Positions 1 through 7,732 are shown, numbered from the stretch's first letter. The stretch is DNA of 64,000 nucleotides from Flavobacterium pisciphilum (GCF_020905345.1 NZ_JAJJMO010000001.1:2542001-2606000); one strand, 5' to 3'. The notes: generated by a model not told the origin, from the sequence alone. Translations and numbers: made by a program.

Positions 1-160
1 ACAATACGGACTAGCAATAATCCTTGCTTTTATTGGAGTAAAAATGATTATCTCACCATTCTATCACATAGAATCACTGTACTCTTTAATTGTTATTGCA
101 GGTGTTTTAGTAATATCAGTAATCTTATCAGTTGCGTTTCCAGAGCCAAAAGAAGCATAA
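1..160 (+). CDS. TerC-family integral membrane protein, C-terminal end only
   Basis: The reading frame is open from base 2 to the TAA at 158-160 and gives 52 residues; the 5' part lies outside the window. The peptide holds two hydrophobic stretches (around YGLAIILAFIGVKMI and LYSLIVIAGVLVISVILSV) separated by a short SPFYHIES loop and ends in the charged tail FPEPKEA. This pattern resembles the last two membrane helices of TerC/Alx proteins, which are linked to metal (Mn) export and tellurite resistance. Family assignment rests on a short tail, so it is tentative. A strong terminator follows 20 bases downstream. Confidence 0.6.
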   Translation, partial: QYGLAIILAFIGVKMIISPFYHIESLYSLIVIAGVLVISVILSVAFPEPKEA

Positions 161-180
161 AACAAATAATATACACACTA

Positions 181-206
181 AAAAAGACCTCAATTGAGGT
201 CTTTTT
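181..206 (+). terminator. Rho-independent terminator after the TerC-like gene
   Basis: A perfect 26-base palindrome (AAAAAGACCTCAA and its complement) ends in a T-run that continues into TTATTTTT. It is flanked by A-runs and T-runs on both sides, so it may serve the + strand gene ending at 160 and the - strand gene ending at 235. Confidence 0.85.
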
Positions 207-234
207 TATTTTTGATAAGTATATAAAACAACTT

Positions 235-879
235 TTAGTTTATAGTTCCGTATTCGTTAATATAATAAAGGTTTAATTTTTTAGTCCTTTTCGAATTATA
301 ATTTAAAATTTCATAACTTACAATTGGAGATAACTTCTTATTTTTTGGGTCATTATTTTCATCTTCAATTATTTTTCCTACTATATCGTATAGATTATCT
401 TTTAAGAGGAAAAATAGAACGCTTCGAGCATTCTTTCTGTCTAACTTCTTATAGTTTTTTAAGTATTCGGGATATTTTTCTATTTTATAATCATTATCCT
501 CATTTTGTTGAAAACAATAGAATTTATTATCGAAAATTACAAAGCCTTTCATACCTGATATATTAAAACCAGATTCTACTAAAATTGTAATTTCATTATC
601 ATTTTCATTAAGGTCATTTAAAGCTAAAATATTTTTAAACATTAAAATTTTATTTTCTGTATCTTCTTTTTGACTTTTAGCTTGAAACTCAATTAATCCA
701 ATTCCATATAGCGTTTTACATATACTATCCATTTTAGGGTCAATTTGATTTCTCAATTCATCAGTAGTTTTAGTTTCCCAAATTGGCTTCATCAAATTAA
801 AATACTCATCTCCCAAACTTTGCGAGAATATATTTTGACATGTAAAAAAAATCAAAATGATTAAACTAAAAAGTTTCAT
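235..879 (-). CDS. Hypothetical exported protein (214 aa)
   Basis: I do not recognise the family. The protein begins MKLFSLIILIFFTCQNIFSQ, a signal peptide ending in a Flavobacterium-type FSQ cleavage region. An in-frame ATG lies six codons upstream at 897; I prefer 879 because it gives a normal n-region directly before the hydrophobic core. The mature part is Lys/Asp/Asn-rich and predicted soluble, with no repeats or catalytic motif I can name. It stands alone between a terminator at its 3' end and a 320-base gap at its 5' end. It probably resides in the periplasm or on the outer membrane; its function is unknown. Confidence 0.6.
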   Translation of the reverse strand: MKLFSLIILIFFTCQNIFSQSLGDEYFNLMKPIWETKTTDELRNQIDPKMDSICKTLYGIGLIEFQAKSQKEDTENKILMFKNILALNDLNENDNEITILVESGFNISGMKGFVIFDNKFYCFQQNEDNDYKIEKYPEYLKNYKKLDRKNARSVLFFLLKDNLYDIVGKIIEDENNDPKNKKLSPIVSYEILNYNSKRTKKLNLYYINEYGTIN

Positions 880-897
880 ATAATATAATTTAAACAT

Positions 898-1136
898 TAA
901 GTATAATATAATTAAGTTTGAAGAGGTTGAGCAATTTATAGCGAAGCATAATGTCCAACTTAAAATGCGATAAAGGTAATATTCTCAATTAGTAAATATA
1001 CTCGAACCAAATCTTCCCTACACATTCTAATTAGCCAAATATAAAAGAATTATAGAGCTAAATAATTCTCCATGTAGAATATATTTTAGTATTCAAAAAA
1101 AATCATAAGTTTTCTGTTTATGAAAAAATCAAATAG
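898..1136. other. Gene-free stretch, no feature recognised
   Basis: This AT-rich intergenic sequence carries stop codons in all frames. It presumably holds the promoter of the exported protein on the - strand, but no full TTTG/TAnnTTTG pair stands out. Confidence 0.5.
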
Positions 1137-1162
1137 AATTGGACTCATATATGAGTCCAATT
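1137..1162. repeat. Perfect 26-base palindrome, possible terminator
   Basis: AATTGGACTCATA followed directly by its exact complement forms a 13-bp stem with no loop bases. On the - strand it is followed by TCTATTTGATTTTTTC, a loose U-rich run, so it could end transcripts arriving from the higA side. A regulatory site for the small gene at 1218 is an alternative. Confidence 0.5.
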
Positions 1163-1217
1163 AAAAAATATTTCTGGTGACTTTTGTTCTTATTGTATTT
1201 AACTAAACTCAAAAATC

Positions 1218-1451
1218 ATGAGTACAAACAACCTTTCAAAAGAAACAGAATTAAGATTAATCGATTTTTTCGACAAAACAATTGACCCAAAAACTATGGC
1301 AAAAACAATAAGACAAGTAAACTATATTGTTACTTTAAGTTTAATGAGGAAAAATGAAACACTCGAATGCGAAATAATCAACCTAGGAATAGCCTTTTAT
1401 TGGCTCAATGAATTAGCCGAAGTTCTAAATCCATATCTCGATGAAGAATGA
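1218..1451 (+). CDS. Small hypothetical protein (77 aa)
   Basis: ATG-started 77-residue soluble protein with no signal peptide or membrane segment. The N-terminal half (KETELRLIDFFDKTIDPKTM) looks helical and amphipathic; the C-terminal half holds a hydrophobic patch (GIAFYWLNELAEVLNPYL). There is no recognisable catalytic motif. It follows a 320-base gap and stands alone, so its context gives no clue. Its good codon pattern and clean start make it a plausible real gene of unknown function. Confidence 0.55.
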   Translation: MSTNNLSKETELRLIDFFDKTIDPKTMAKTIRQVNYIVTLSLMRKNETLECEIINLGIAFYWLNELAEVLNPYLDEE

Positions 1452-1478
1452 ATTACACACAAAAAACATCCACAAACT

Positions 1479-1588
1479 TGTCATTCTGAGGAACGAAGAC
1501 CCGAGCGATAGCGAATAGACGAAGTAATCACATAAAGCAACTCGATAATCTAGGAATACACTGTGTTAGCTTCTTGTAGAAATTCCTT
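1479..1588. repeat. Intergenic repeat family A, copy 1 (most complete)
   Basis: Begins with TGTCATTCTGAGGAACGAAG, continues through CACATAAAGCAACTCGATAATC and ends near TGTGTTAGCTTCTTG. The same ordered blocks recur, decayed, at 2712-2780 and 4329-4409. It lies between two convergent genes. Confidence 0.7.
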
Positions 1589-2149
1589 TTAACATAAAAA
1601 TAAATCGTCATCTGTTAGTCTTACATTTGGTTTTCCTAATTTTCTCACAGCTTCCTTTACCTTCGTTTGGTCTTCTTTCGATAAGAATACAGGTATTAAC
1701 AGAGTTATATCTATTTTTAACAATCGATTTATTATAATTAAATCTTTTAGCGTGAATGGCTTAATTCCATTCATTAGTTCAGACATATGAGTCTTACTTT
1801 TATGCCCTAAAATTGAGGCTAAATTCTCTTGAGTTAAATCAAGTTCCTTGATTTTTCTTCTAATTGTAAGTTTTCTATTTTCTATAAACAACCTTTCTAG
1901 CTCCGCAATACGTTCCGATTTTTCACTTTCGATAAGCTTATTATCGTCAATTGCATCAATATCGCTCCATTCAGAATTTTCATATTTTTCGATTATGTCA
2001 CGAAGTTTAACCCTTAAGTTTTTAAAATGAAAGTTTTCCTTCGCAAGAAGTCTCAGTTTTCTATCAGCTATAAGAGCTCTTTCATAATCCAATTCGTTTG
2101 TGATTACTCCTTTTTCTACAATATTTTCTATGTCAAAATGTGTTTTCAT
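1589..2149 (-). CDS. higA: HigA-like antitoxin / HTH transcriptional repressor (186 aa)
   Basis: The C-terminal third (about residues 95-148) is an XRE/HTH_3-type helix-turn-helix: IKELDLTQENLASILG followed by a recognition-helix region SKTHMSELMNG. The N-terminal 90 residues are charged and helical and are the likely toxin-neutralising part. I start it at the ATG at 2149, which overlaps the toxin's TAA by one base (TAATG); an ATG at 2179 would overlap the toxin by ten codons. The toxin-first order and the tight overlap are typical of higBA. By family analogy it binds HigB and represses its own promoter. At 186 residues it is longer than most HigA proteins. Confidence 0.75.
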   Translation of the reverse strand: MKTHFDIENIVEKGVITNELDYERALIADRKLRLLAKENFHFKNLRVKLRDIIEKYENSEWSDIDAIDDNKLIESEKSERIAELERLFIENRKLTIRRKIKELDLTQENLASILGHKSKTHMSELMNGIKPFTLKDLIIINRLLKIDITLLIPVFLSKEDQTKVKEAVRKLGKPNVRLTDDDLFLC

Positions 2150-2490
2150 TATTCTATATGTCCAAATTTCCTCAACCATTTTTCAATGGTTATTTTATTA
2201 TTTTTAAATATCGTCTCATATTCTTGATGAGTGCCAGCCCATACAATTGTAGCTTCACCATCATCGTCAAGCTCAATCAATATTAATGTACGATGAATAT
2301 TGATATTAAAAAAATAAAAACCATCGGAATGAACACAATCGGCATCATTTCTAATATCACTAATACTTTTTTCACTGGACTTAAAACTTTCTAAATCAGA
2401 AATTAACGAATCAATTGCACTGCACAGTTTTGCATTACCTATATTTTTATTTTTAACTTTTAAAATTATTTTTTTTCCTAAAACTCTCAT
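2149..2490 (-). CDS. higB: HigB-like toxin, putative mRNA interferase (113 aa)
   Basis: The start MRVLGKKIIL, the block KSISDIRNDAD, the core FYFFNI, and the C-terminal WAGTHQEYETIF match the layout of the HigB_toxin family (RelE fold, ribosome-dependent mRNA cleavage), where a GTHxEY block is conserved near the end. The frame stays open up to 2580, but I place the start at 2490: a promoter -7 box (2504-2511) and a palindromic operator (2512-2542) lie directly upstream and would fall inside the longer frame. It is the first gene of a two-gene operon with the HTH antitoxin. Catalytic residues were not assigned. Confidence 0.75.
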   Translation of the reverse strand: MRVLGKKIILKVKNKNIGNAKLCSAIDSLISDLESFKSSEKSISDIRNDADCVHSDGFYFFNINIHRTLILIELDDDGEATIVWAGTHQEYETIFKNNKITIEKWLRKFGHIE

Positions 2491-2503
2491 AGTAATAACT
2501 TTG

Positions 2504-2542
2504 CAAAAATAACAAAAGTTCTGATATAAACCGAACTTTTGT
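2504..2542 (-). promoter_or_regulatory. higBA promoter and operator
   Basis: On the - strand TATTTTTG (2511-2504) is an exact match to the Bacteroidota -7 element and lies 14 bases before the higB ATG, so the leader is very short or absent. Immediately upstream are two perfect inverted 10-mers, ACAAAAGTTC at 2512-2521 and GAACTTTTGT at 2533-2542, separated by 11 bases. This is the expected place for the HigA autoregulatory operator. Confidence 0.7.
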
Positions 2543-2711
2543 GATTGATTATGTTTTCTGTTTGATTCAAAAAGTTGCATTTACATGAAATAACCCATCG
2601 TATACGCACCCCTTACTGGATAAATCAGCAAAGATCTGTTTCAATTCATAACACATCAAATATATAAATATTTTCTTACAATTAATATACGAGCTTATCT
2701 TTCAGATAAAG

Positions 2712-2780
2712 AAACACATAAAAACAAGTCGATAATCTGGGGGTAAATTGTGTTAGCATCTTGCGCAGATTCTTCGTAAG
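2712..2780. repeat. Intergenic repeat family A, copy 2 (decayed)
   Basis: Shares the ordered blocks AACACATAAAAACAA, GTCGATAATCTGG and TTGTGTTAGCATCTTG with the copy at 1479-1588; the leading GTCATTCTGAGG block is missing. Confidence 0.6.
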
Positions 2781-2815
2781 TCAGAAAGACAAGACTGGGC
2801 AGAAAAATACGTTGT

Positions 2816-3436
2816 TTAGTTTACTACTCTTCGCTTCTCCATTCTTTTCACAATTAGAAAGGCAACCAATAGGTTCGGCACCCAACAAAGCCAAGCAACA
2901 ATTCTATATGCAGGGGTAAACGCATTAAAAAGAATAACTAAAATAGGAAGCCAAATTCTAAGAGTCACTGCAGCAAAACACAAAGCATAACTGTATATCA
3001 TCATTTTTTCATGGCTATCAGTCATTCCTTTTTTAATATCAAGATAAGCTCTTAAGGTGGTGTAGAACCACAAAACACCTAAGCAAGCAAAACCCAAAGA
3101 TGCTATAGGTCCGCCCGTGGAGTAAAAAGCAACATACAAACTTGCCAATGCACTTAATAAAGATGAGATTACATAAACCTTACCTATCTGTCTATGTAGT
3201 GTAATTCTTTTAGCTCGCATTTTCGAACTGAATTGGATCCATCCGATAAGCAATGCTAGCCCACCCAAAACTATGTGAATGTAAAAGGCTGAATTCCAAA
3301 AAATACTATTTAATAGTACCTCACTTTTTGAATTTAGTAAGCCAAATTTTTTATCAAAAATAAAATAGAGAGTTGGATACAATCCAATGATTATTGCAAA
3401 TGTTGCAAATAATATCCAAAGTGCTTTTTTAGTCAT
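2816..3436 (-). CDS. DUF2306-family integral membrane protein (206 aa)
   Basis: The sequence shows about six hydrophobic segments, starting with KKALWILFATFAIIIGLYPT. Features of the DUF2306 family visible here are the second-helix region FYIHIVLGGLALLIGWIQF, the polar loop TLHRQIGKVYV and the later HEKMMIYSYALCFAAVTLR. The paired His residues in those segments are the kind of residues that could bind haem or a metal, but the biochemical role of the family is not known to me. It stands alone, with repeat sequence on its 3' side. Confidence 0.75.
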   Translation of the reverse strand: MTKKALWILFATFAIIIGLYPTLYFIFDKKFGLLNSKSEVLLNSIFWNSAFYIHIVLGGLALLIGWIQFSSKMRAKRITLHRQIGKVYVISSLLSALASLYVAFYSTGGPIASLGFACLGVLWFYTTLRAYLDIKKGMTDSHEKMMIYSYALCFAAVTLRIWLPILVILFNAFTPAYRIVAWLCWVPNLLVAFLIVKRMEKRRVVN

Positions 3437-3622
3437 TATGTGTGCTTTTTATTAAACTACTACTTAATACATCCAAAAAACAAACCCTCCTCCTACCATT
3501 CGTCCATTACTAGACAAACCTGTAAGTACCTGGTTTACTTTATGCCACTGCCAAATACACAATTATTTACTTACAAATAATCAAACCACCATTTAATTTT
3601 AACCAACCCTCGTTACGCACTT

Positions 3623-4243
3623 TTATTTATTCCCAACAATTCTAAATACCTCCCCCGTTACTTCAATCGCTTCAGTATTGCTTATTGGAACAAATTTAAT
3701 TTTGTCTTTAAGGTCAGTAATTATTTCTTCGACTGCATTTTTAAAAGGTTCGTTTGTATGATGAGGCAAAGGATAAAAATCAATTAAGTTTAGAGCTTTA
3801 TAATCAGTTAAATTTTCAGCTTTAGTCTTATCATCCATTTTTTCGACATACTGTATGTTTGGAGATGCAATTACAGAACCTGCAGAAGCACCAATGTAGG
3901 GTTTCCCTTTTTTGATTTCTTCGATTATGATAGTATCAGTTCCTGTCTTCACAAACTCATTGAGCAAAAAAAAAGTATTTCCGCCAGATACATATATCAT
4001 ATCGTTCTTCTTAATAGTGGTTTTGATATTTTCAGGAGAATCTGTAGAAACATCCAACACATCAACAATAAGTCCTAGATTTACAAATGCACGTTTGTCA
4101 TTATCTACATATCCTTTATACTCTTCGGGTATACTCGCTGTAGGAATAAAGGTAATTGTTTTGTTTTTTAGCTTTTCACCAATAAAAGGCTCTAAAAATT
4201 CGGCTACATCAACAAACGATGATGTTAAAAAAAGTTTTTTCAT
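3623..4243 (-). CDS. S51-like peptidase / type 1 glutamine amidotransferase-like protein (206 aa)
   Basis: The fold markers are IYVSGGNTFFLLNE in the middle and IGASAGSVIASPNI, whose GASAGS carries the nucleophile Ser of peptidase family S51 (dipeptidase E and cyanophycinase relatives), where related amidotransferases have Cys. There is no signal peptide, so it should act in the cytoplasm, probably on small peptides or a peptide-like substrate. The length is close to bacterial members of the family. It is a single gene with a 670-base gap upstream. Confidence 0.75.
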   Translation of the reverse strand: MKKLFLTSSFVDVAEFLEPFIGEKLKNKTITFIPTASIPEEYKGYVDNDKRAFVNLGLIVDVLDVSTDSPENIKTTIKKNDMIYVSGGNTFFLLNEFVKTGTDTIIIEEIKKGKPYIGASAGSVIASPNIQYVEKMDDKTKAENLTDYKALNLIDFYPLPHHTNEPFKNAVEEIITDLKDKIKFVPISNTEAIEVTGEVFRIVGNK

Positions 4244-4328
4244 TGTATATATTCCTTAATTTATATTTTTTCAGCTTGTGTTTCAAATCGTCTACAATGT
4301 GTATAAATGCAAAAAATGACAAACGAAT

Positions 4329-4409
4329 CATTCTTAAGAACGAGGCATCACATAAAACAACTTCGCGATCTAGTTTTACCGTATGTTAGCTTCTTGGAGA
4401 AGCACTTCC
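4329..4409. repeat. Intergenic repeat family A, copy 3 (decayed)
   Basis: Contains CATTCTTAAGAACGAGG, then CATCACATAAAACAACTTCG, GATCTAG and TGTTAGCTTCTTGGAGA in the same order as the copy at 1479-1588. Confidence 0.6.
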
Positions 4410-4838
4410 AATTCAAGAATAAAAGTATCTAAAAACCAATAATCTACCTAAATTAAAGGCATAAAAAAATCCTATTTTATTGTATATCGGAAAAAACTGC
4501 AACTTTTCTAGAATTGCAAATAAATCTACATTTTATTGTCTAATGTTTCCTTAAACTGTTTGTCTTTTTTGATTAAAAAACACCTACAAACTTATAATTA
4601 AAGATTAAAAGGTCTGACCTACTTTTTTAAATTATTATAAAAAAATACTTATATAATTGTTTAAACAGAACAAAATGTATATTTTTACTTTTTTGAAAGA
4701 AAATACTGTAATAAAACACCACTCCCATTTATAGACAAAAAATAGTAGACGGACATATCATAATAAATTGATTCACTACTTTTTTTAGTGAATTATAAAA
4801 ATTTAATTAATACCCTAAATGAAGAAACTATTTGAGTG
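4410..4838. other. Gene-free stretch upstream of the Cys-containing lipoprotein
   Basis: Very AT-rich with many in-frame stops. It holds a small palindrome, AGGTCTGACCT near 4610, and a 16-codon frame at 4819-4869 that runs into the hairpin at 4839-4872. I see no convincing gene. Confidence 0.45.
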
Positions 4839-4872
4839 GGTTCACCAAACAACTGTAATTGTTTGGTGAACC
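4839..4872 (+). promoter_or_regulatory. Perfect 14-bp hairpin in the leader of the lipoprotein gene
   Basis: GGTTCACCAAACAA, loop CTGTAA, then the exact complement. It ends 45 bases before the ATG at 4918 and is not followed by a T-run, so it is not a standard terminator. A protein-binding operator, an mRNA-stabilising 5' stem or a transcription-attenuation element are possible. Confidence 0.55.
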
Positions 4873-4917
4873 ATAGTAAATCCTAGTAAAAAAATATTAT
4901 TAAATTAAAATTTCAAA

Positions 4918-5649
4918 ATGACAAAAATTAAAATTTTAGTTTTGGGGCTGATAGCAATTTTCTTTGTAGCAATCTCATGTTCAAAGGAAGAAAGCCTCAA
5001 TCAAAATACGAATGCAACTACAAACAAAGAGAACTTGCTTTTGCAAAAAAAATATAACTTTAACAATATCAATTTAAATGTCGATAAATCAAATATATCA
5101 ACATTTAAAAATTTCAACAACCTAAATAAACTTACAAATAAATCTAGTAAATCAGAAGAACTTGATTTAAGAAAGGTTACAGAAATAAATTGGAAAGATA
5201 ATATAACATCATATTTTATTCCCTTTACGAATAATCCAAATAAATCCATTGTAATTGTAGTAACTAATGATAATACAAACGATAACAATATTGATTTTAG
5301 TAAGGGAACGATTGTTGAAAATAATGTAAATCAAAATACGGGCACAGGTTATATTATAATAACTACACAAGAAAACACAGTACAGAAATCATTTGTAAAT
5401 GGTGTTCTTACTCAACAATTAACTTTATCAGGAAAAAAAACTTTTAGAGCATGTTTCGATGATGCTTACAATAGTATTTGTGATGGATTTATTGGATGCG
5501 CTTCTTGGTATTCGAATCCATTACCAGCCCTAACAGCAGTTGCGTATTGTGGTGCAACCACATACAAGGAAACACTTGTTGATCAACCTATAGATGAATC
5601 ACCAATTATTTTAGAGCCTCTAGAGCCTAAACCAAAATTGAAACTATAA
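4918..5649 (+). CDS. Lipoprotein of unknown function with a Cys-containing C-terminal module (243 aa)
   Basis: The N-terminus is a lipoprotein signal (hydrophobic core LVLGLIAIFFVAISC, lipobox AISC, then SKEES), so the mature protein is lipid-anchored. Residues 25-175 are Asn/Lys-rich and of low complexity. The part near residues 180-220 is different in character: RACFDDAYNSICDGFIGC, then WYSNPLP and AVAYCGATTY, with the spacing C-X8-C-X5-C-X16-C, and the protein ends in an acidic Pro-rich tail. The Cys pattern could form two disulphides. I do not recognise the family. A 58-residue membrane protein follows within 28 bases and a strong hairpin lies in the leader. Confidence 0.65.
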   Translation: MTKIKILVLGLIAIFFVAISCSKEESLNQNTNATTNKENLLLQKKYNFNNINLNVDKSNISTFKNFNNLNKLTNKSSKSEELDLRKVTEINWKDNITSYFIPFTNNPNKSIVIVVTNDNTNDNNIDFSKGTIVENNVNQNTGTGYIIITTQENTVQKSFVNGVLTQQLTLSGKKTFRACFDDAYNSICDGFIGCASWYSNPLPALTAVAYCGATTYKETLVDQPIDESPIILEPLEPKPKLKL

Positions 5650-5677
5650 AAAAAACAATAATATATTAAATGTATAA

Positions 5678-5854
5678 ATGAAAAAGAAAAAAATATTATT
5701 AATATCAGTCATTGGATTGATTGTAGGGACATTAATTAAATTACAAGGATACAAAACCTTAGGAGATACATTTCTCGGTCTTTCAACACTAGTTTGGCTT
5801 TTCATTATTATCCCTCTTATTTATAAATTTATGAATAGAAATCAGAAGACATAA
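5678..5854 (+). CDS. Small two-helix membrane protein (58 aa)
   Basis: The start MKKKKILLISVIGLIVGTLI forms a positively charged end and a first membrane helix. A short polar loop (KLQGYKTLGD) leads into a second helix (STLVWLFIIIPLIYKF), and a basic tail NRNQKT follows. The hydrophobic layout and basic ends look like a real inner-membrane miniprotein; its first helix and loop faintly recall the short helical hairpin at the N-terminus of GldL-like proteins, but it is far too short to be GldL. It begins 28 bases after the lipoprotein gene on the same strand and is probably cotranscribed with it. Confidence 0.6.
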   Translation: MKKKKILLISVIGLIVGTLIKLQGYKTLGDTFLGLSTLVWLFIIIPLIYKFMNRNQKT

Positions 5855-5971
5855 ATAATGCATGTCCGATGTAGAAAACTCAATAATAGAAACAAAGAAA
5901 TTATCATACTTAAAAAGACAATCCCTAAATGATTAAAGCATTAATGTTTCGGCAAAATTTAGGCAAAACAA

Positions 5972-6002
5972 AAAACCCTTAAAATATAATTTTAAGGGTT
6001 TT
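5972..6002 (-). terminator. Terminator of tRNA-Leu
   Basis: AAACCCTTAAAA and its complement flank a 4-base loop. On the - strand the stem is followed by TTTTTTGTTTTG. It lies 13 bases beyond the tRNA 3' end. Confidence 0.8.
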
Positions 6003-6014
6003 CAAAGTAAGTAG

Positions 6015-6096
6015 TGCGGATAATAGGACTCGAACCTACACGCCTTGCGGCACCAGATCCTAAGTCTGGCATGTCTACCAATTTCACCATATCCGC
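6015..6096 (-). tRNA. tRNA-Leu (anticodon UAG)
   Basis: The - strand folds with acceptor stem GCGGATA/TATCCGC and discriminator A. The anticodon stem CCAGA/TCTGG encloses the loop CTTAGGA, giving anticodon TAG (reads CUN codons). The long variable arm expected for Leu (TGCCGCAAGGCG) and the T-loop TTCGAGT are present. The 3' CCA is not encoded. Confidence 0.93.
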
Positions 6097-6174
6097 TCAA
6101 TTGTGGGTGCAAAGATAGTCATAACTTTGACATTACAAAGCATTTTCTAAAAAAAATATTCATTCTATTTTTTG

Positions 6175-6182
6175 TACTTTTG
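6175..6182 (+). promoter_or_regulatory. -7 promoter element of the dipeptidase gene
   Basis: TACTTTTG matches TAnnTTTG exactly and lies 23 bases before the ATG at 6206. A clear TTTG at -33 is not seen. Confidence 0.6.
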
Positions 6183-6205
6183 AAATTCTATAAAAATCAA
6201 TTTAA

Positions 6206-7594
6206 ATGGACACTATAAAAGCATACGTTCAACAACACAAAGAACGCTTTATCAATGAATTAGTCGAATTATTAAAAATTCCTTCAGTAAGTGCAGACAC
6301 AGCATACTCACAAGACGTTATTGACACATCCGAGGCAGTAAAGGCAAGTTTAGAGAAAGCGGGATGCGATTTTGTCGAAATTTGTGACACTCCGGGCTAC
6401 CCAATTGTATATGGAGAGAAAATAATCGATCCCAATTTACCAACCGTATTAGTTTACGGTCACTATGATGTTCAACCACCAGATCCAATAGAGTTATGGA
6501 CATCACCTCCATTTGAACCAGTTATCAAAAAAACCGAAATTCACCCAGAAGGAGCCATATTTGCTCGTGGTGCTTGCGATGACAAAGGACAAATGTACAT
6601 GCACGTAAAAGCATTAGAATATATGGTACAAAGCAATACCTTGCCTTGTAACGTAAAATTCATGATAGAAGGAGAAGAAGAAGTAGGGTCTAAAAGCCTA
6701 GGATGGTTTGTAGAACGCAATCAAGAAAAACTTAAGAATGATGTGATCTTAATTTCTGACACAGGAATGATATCAAATCAACAACCATCTATAACAACAG
6801 GATTACGTGGATTAAGCTATGTAGAAGTTGAAGTTACAGGACCAAACCGCGATTTACATTCAGGATTATACGGAGGAGCAGTTGCAAACCCAATTAATGT
6901 ACTTGCCAAAATGATTGCTTCACTTCATGATGAAGACAACCATATTACGATTCCAGGATTCTATGACAATGTCGAAGAATTATCATTAGAGGAAAGAGCC
7001 GAAATGGCAAAAGCACCATTTAGCTTAGAGAAATACAAAAAAGCTTTAGACTTAAATGACGTTTATGGCGAAAAAGGATATGTAACCAACGAACGTAACT
7101 CTATAAGACCAACATTAGATGTAAACGGAATTTGGGGTGGATACACTGGTGAAGGAGCTAAAACTGTTATAGCAAGTAAAGCTTACGCAAAAATATCAAT
7201 GCGTTTGGTACCTAATCAAGATTGGGAAAACATTACTGAATTATTCTCAAAACACTTTACAAGCATTGCACCTGCTGGCGTAACTGTAAAAGTTACTCCT
7301 CATCACGGTGGACAAGGATATGTAACACCTATTGATAGCATTGGTTACAAAGCGGCAAATATGGCGTATACTGAAACTTTTGGAGTTCCTGCAATTCCAG
7401 TTCGTTCAGGCGGAAGTATTCCGATTGTAGCATTATTCGAAAAAGAATTAAAAAGCAAAACAATCTTAATGGGATTCGGACTTGATAGCGATGCAATTCA
7501 CTCTCCAAACGAGCATTTCGGAATCTTCAATTACCTAAAAGGAATTGAAACTATTCCATTATTTTACAAATACTTTGTAGAGCTTTCTAAATAG
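6206..7594 (+). CDS. M20-family metallodipeptidase (462 aa)
   Basis: Metal-binding and catalytic motifs of the M20 (CNDP-like) dipeptidases are intact: VYGHYDVQPPDP (His ligand and catalytic Asp), FARGACDDKGQ (bridging Asp), MIEGEEEVGS (general base and Glu ligand), an Asp ligand in LISDTGM, and the last His in IHSPNEHFG. The dimerisation domain lies between about residues 190 and 340. The protein lacks a signal peptide, so it likely hydrolyses dipeptides in the cytoplasm with a two-zinc or Mn centre. Length is normal. It is monocistronic, with its own -7 box and a terminator 20 bases downstream. Confidence 0.92.
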   Translation: MDTIKAYVQQHKERFINELVELLKIPSVSADTAYSQDVIDTSEAVKASLEKAGCDFVEICDTPGYPIVYGEKIIDPNLPTVLVYGHYDVQPPDPIELWTSPPFEPVIKKTEIHPEGAIFARGACDDKGQMYMHVKALEYMVQSNTLPCNVKFMIEGEEEVGSKSLGWFVERNQEKLKNDVILISDTGMISNQQPSITTGLRGLSYVEVEVTGPNRDLHSGLYGGAVANPINVLAKMIASLHDEDNHITIPGFYDNVEELSLEERAEMAKAPFSLEKYKKALDLNDVYGEKGYVTNERNSIRPTLDVNGIWGGYTGEGAKTVIASKAYAKISMRLVPNQDWENITELFSKHFTSIAPAGVTVKVTPHHGGQGYVTPIDSIGYKAANMAYTETFGVPAIPVRSGGSIPIVALFEKELKSKTILMGFGLDSDAIHSPNEHFGIFNYLKGIETIPLFYKYFVELSK

Positions 7595-7614
7595 TTCATA
7601 CAGCAACATACCTT

Positions 7615-7646
7615 AAAATCCGTTCAGCAATGAGCGGATTTTTTTT
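7615..7646 (+). terminator. Terminator after the dipeptidase gene
   Basis: AAAATCCGTTCA, loop GCAA, TGAGCGGATTTT and a run of T; one G-T pair in the stem. Confidence 0.85.
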
Positions 7647-7648
7647 AT

Positions 7649-7732
7649 GGGCGTTCCCTTCGGTCGGGCTATCCACTATATCTTTTATGCCATTAGCATG
7701 ACAAAAAAGGATACCGCTCCTATCCCTAACGC
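7649..7732. repeat. Intergenic repeat family C, copy 1
   Basis: Starts GGGCGTTCCCTTCGGTCGGG, continues with GCTATCCACTATATCTTTT, then GGATACCGCTCCTATCCC. A shortened copy with the same CTATCCGCTATATCTTTT and AAAAGGATATCGCTCCTATC blocks lies at 42061-42126. Flavobacterium genomes commonly carry dispersed elements of this kind. Confidence 0.7.

Noticed and set aside
2491..2580. Longer N-terminus for the HigB-like toxin
   Set aside because: It would place the promoter and the palindromic operator inside the coding sequence, and the extra residues do not resemble the family.
3912..4259. Open 115-codon frame on the + strand opposite the S51-like peptidase
   Set aside because: Shadow frame of a recognised gene; hydrophobic content comes from antisense of charged codons.
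4819..4869. 16-codon frame reading MKKLFEWVHQTTVIVW upstream of the Cys-containing lipoprotein
   Set aside because: It is mostly made of the inverted repeat at 4839-4872, has no convincing promoter and no sign of coding constraint; more likely a chance frame.
5862..5933. Short frame MSDVENSIIETKKLSYL... beside tRNA-Leu, considered as the tail of an integrase
   Set aside because: Only 23 codons, no integrase motif and no att-like direct repeat of the tRNA end nearby.
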